A stretch of DNA of 64,000 nt from CAYRGQ01 sp964444885 (GTDB lineage Bacteria > Bacteroidota > Bacteroidia > Sphingobacteriales > Sphingobacteriaceae): NCBI GenBank assembly GCA_964444885.1, contig CAYUIZ010000002.1, forward strand, positions 32,318-96,317, written 5' to 3'. A program made the position numbers and the translations under genes. Of this stretch, positions 63,286 to 64,000 are shown in pieces; the stretch's first letter is position 1, and every line of letters starts with the position of its first letter. The notes beneath the pieces are model-generated. The model was not told the DNA's origin, searched no databases, and saw nothing but the letters and a program-made list of their open reading frames with translations.

Positions 63286-64000
63286 TCACGAATATATCCC
63301 GCCGTTGATATTAATCACCTCGCCGGTGATGTACGAAGCTTTTTTGGACGCCAGAAAGCAGGCCAGGTCCGCAACCTCTTCGGCGGTGCCAAATCGGTTA
63401 ACAGGAACAAGTTTTTTCAGGGCATCGGTGTCCAGTTCGCCCGTCATGTCCGTTTCGATGAAGCCTGGAGCGATGGCGTTGACGGTAATCTTGCGCTTAG
63501 CTACTTCCTGCGCGAGGGCTTTCGTGGCGCCAATCAATCCTGCTTTTGCGGCCGAGTAGTTGACTTGTCCGGCTGTTCCTTTGACGCCAGAAACCGAAGC
63601 GATGTTGATAATCCGGCCATAGCGGTGCCGAACCAAGTCCTGGAGAACGGCTTTGGTGACGTTGTAAAACCCATTCAGGCTCGTGCCCAGCACATCCGAC
63701 CAGTCCGCGGCCGGCATCCCGAGCAACAGGCCGTCCCGTGTGATGCCGGCGTTGTTGATCAGCACCTCGATAATGCCGTCCGGGTGGGACGATTTCCATT
63801 CAGACAGTGCGGTTTCCACGGCTTGCGCGTCGCTCACGTCAAACGGGAGCAATGCGGCATGGCCGCCCAGTGCGCTGATGCGGTCCTGGGTTTCCTGTGC
63901 GGCTTGGCGGTTGGATTGGTAGTTGACCAACACCCTGTAATTCAATTCCGTAGCCAGTTTGACGGCGATTTCCCGCCCAATGCCCCGTGACGCACCCGTC
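63286..64000 (-). CDS. fabG: 3-oxoacyl-ACP reductase FabG-type SDR (partial, cut by right edge)
   Basis: The frame runs off the window's right edge, so the first residues are missing; the first ones visible are TGASRGIGREIAVKLA, the NADPH-binding loop. Catalytic residues follow: NNAG, Ser in INIASVSGV, and Tyr-x3-Lys in VNYSAAKAG, then PVNRFGTAEEVADLACFLAS. It ends in ININGGIYS. It reduces 3-oxoacyl-ACP. FabG proteins with such ends also occur in aryl-polyene/flexirubin loci, so it could belong to a second pigment block outside the window; that is speculation. Confidence 0.9.
   Translation of the reverse strand, partial: TGASRGIGREIAVKLATELNYRVLVNYQSNRQAAQETQDRISALGGHAALLPFDVSDAQAVETALSEWKSSHPDGIIEVLINNAGITRDGLLLGMPAADWSDVLGTSLNGFYNVTKAVLQDLVRHRYGRIINIASVSGVKGTAGQVNYSAAKAGLIGATKALAQEVAKRKITVNAIAPGFIETDMTGELDTDALKKLVPVNRFGTAEEVADLACFLASKKASYITGEVININGGIYS

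Noticed and set aside
1..64000. tRNA, rRNA, CRISPR, transposase or phage genes
   Set aside because: Looked for by eye in all gaps and found none; short RNAs could still be missed without a covariance search.

Overview
The window is chromosomal DNA of a member of the Bacteroidota, most likely order Sphingobacteriales. The evidence is SusC/SusD outer-membrane uptake genes, a PorX-type regulator of type IX secretion, a fused LpxC/FabZ gene, DarA/DarB genes of flexirubin-type pigment synthesis, BshA of bacillithiol synthesis, and repeated TAnnTTTG promoter elements typical of the phylum. G+C is moderate to high for the group. I saw no rRNA, tRNA, CRISPR array, insertion sequence or phage gene.

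Layout. 1-8.3 kb: an anti-sigma gene cut by the left edge, its ECF sigma factor, tsaE and porX on the minus strand, then an HD phosphohydrolase leading a lipid A operon (lpxD, lpxC/fabZ, lpxA, ABC ATPase). 8.4-9.8 kb: efp and a 5-formyltetrahydrofolate cyclo-ligase. 9.8-10.8 kb: an AT-richer patch with a frameshifted nuclease/phosphatase-like gene and an unrecognised small ORF. 10.8-17.5 kb: a compact dialkylresorcinol/aryl-polyene (flexirubin-type) subcluster: ketosynthase, ACP, acyltransferase, DarA, DarB, two hotdog proteins, AraC regulator. 17.5-35.6 kb: a polysaccharide utilisation locus, all on the minus strand: GH3, GH43, sulfatase, two PF10091 'glycoamylase' (GH144-like) lipoproteins, a LamG lipoprotein, SusD, SusC, and a membrane-spanning propeller/LuxR-type regulator.

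35.9-47.2 kb is housekeeping: apaG, a short-chain reductase, an ABC-F ATPase, mnmG preceded by two perfect parS-like palindromes, an Ig-like lipoprotein, a gamma carbonic anhydrase, and nadB/nadA divergent across an AT-rich 456-bp gap with DnaA-box-like sequences, then thiL. 47.3-59.8 kb: TPR protein, TetR, a Rieske-fold lipoprotein, pheS, an esterase, ssb, mutY, sialate O-acetylesterase, upp, bshA, a BlaI/M56 pair, ruvC and tpx. 60-64 kb: a VWA protein and MoxR-like ATPase pair, a YkuK-like protein, and a fabG-type reductase cut by the right edge.

The strongest leads are the paired parS sites at mnmG with a nearby possible origin, an EF-P whose modifiable lysine position is asparagine, the two flexirubin hotdog proteins that lack the FabZ histidine, the sulfatase-containing GH144-type locus with its single-chain transmembrane regulator, and TATCTTTG promoters placed so close to ATG that the transcripts should be almost leaderless.
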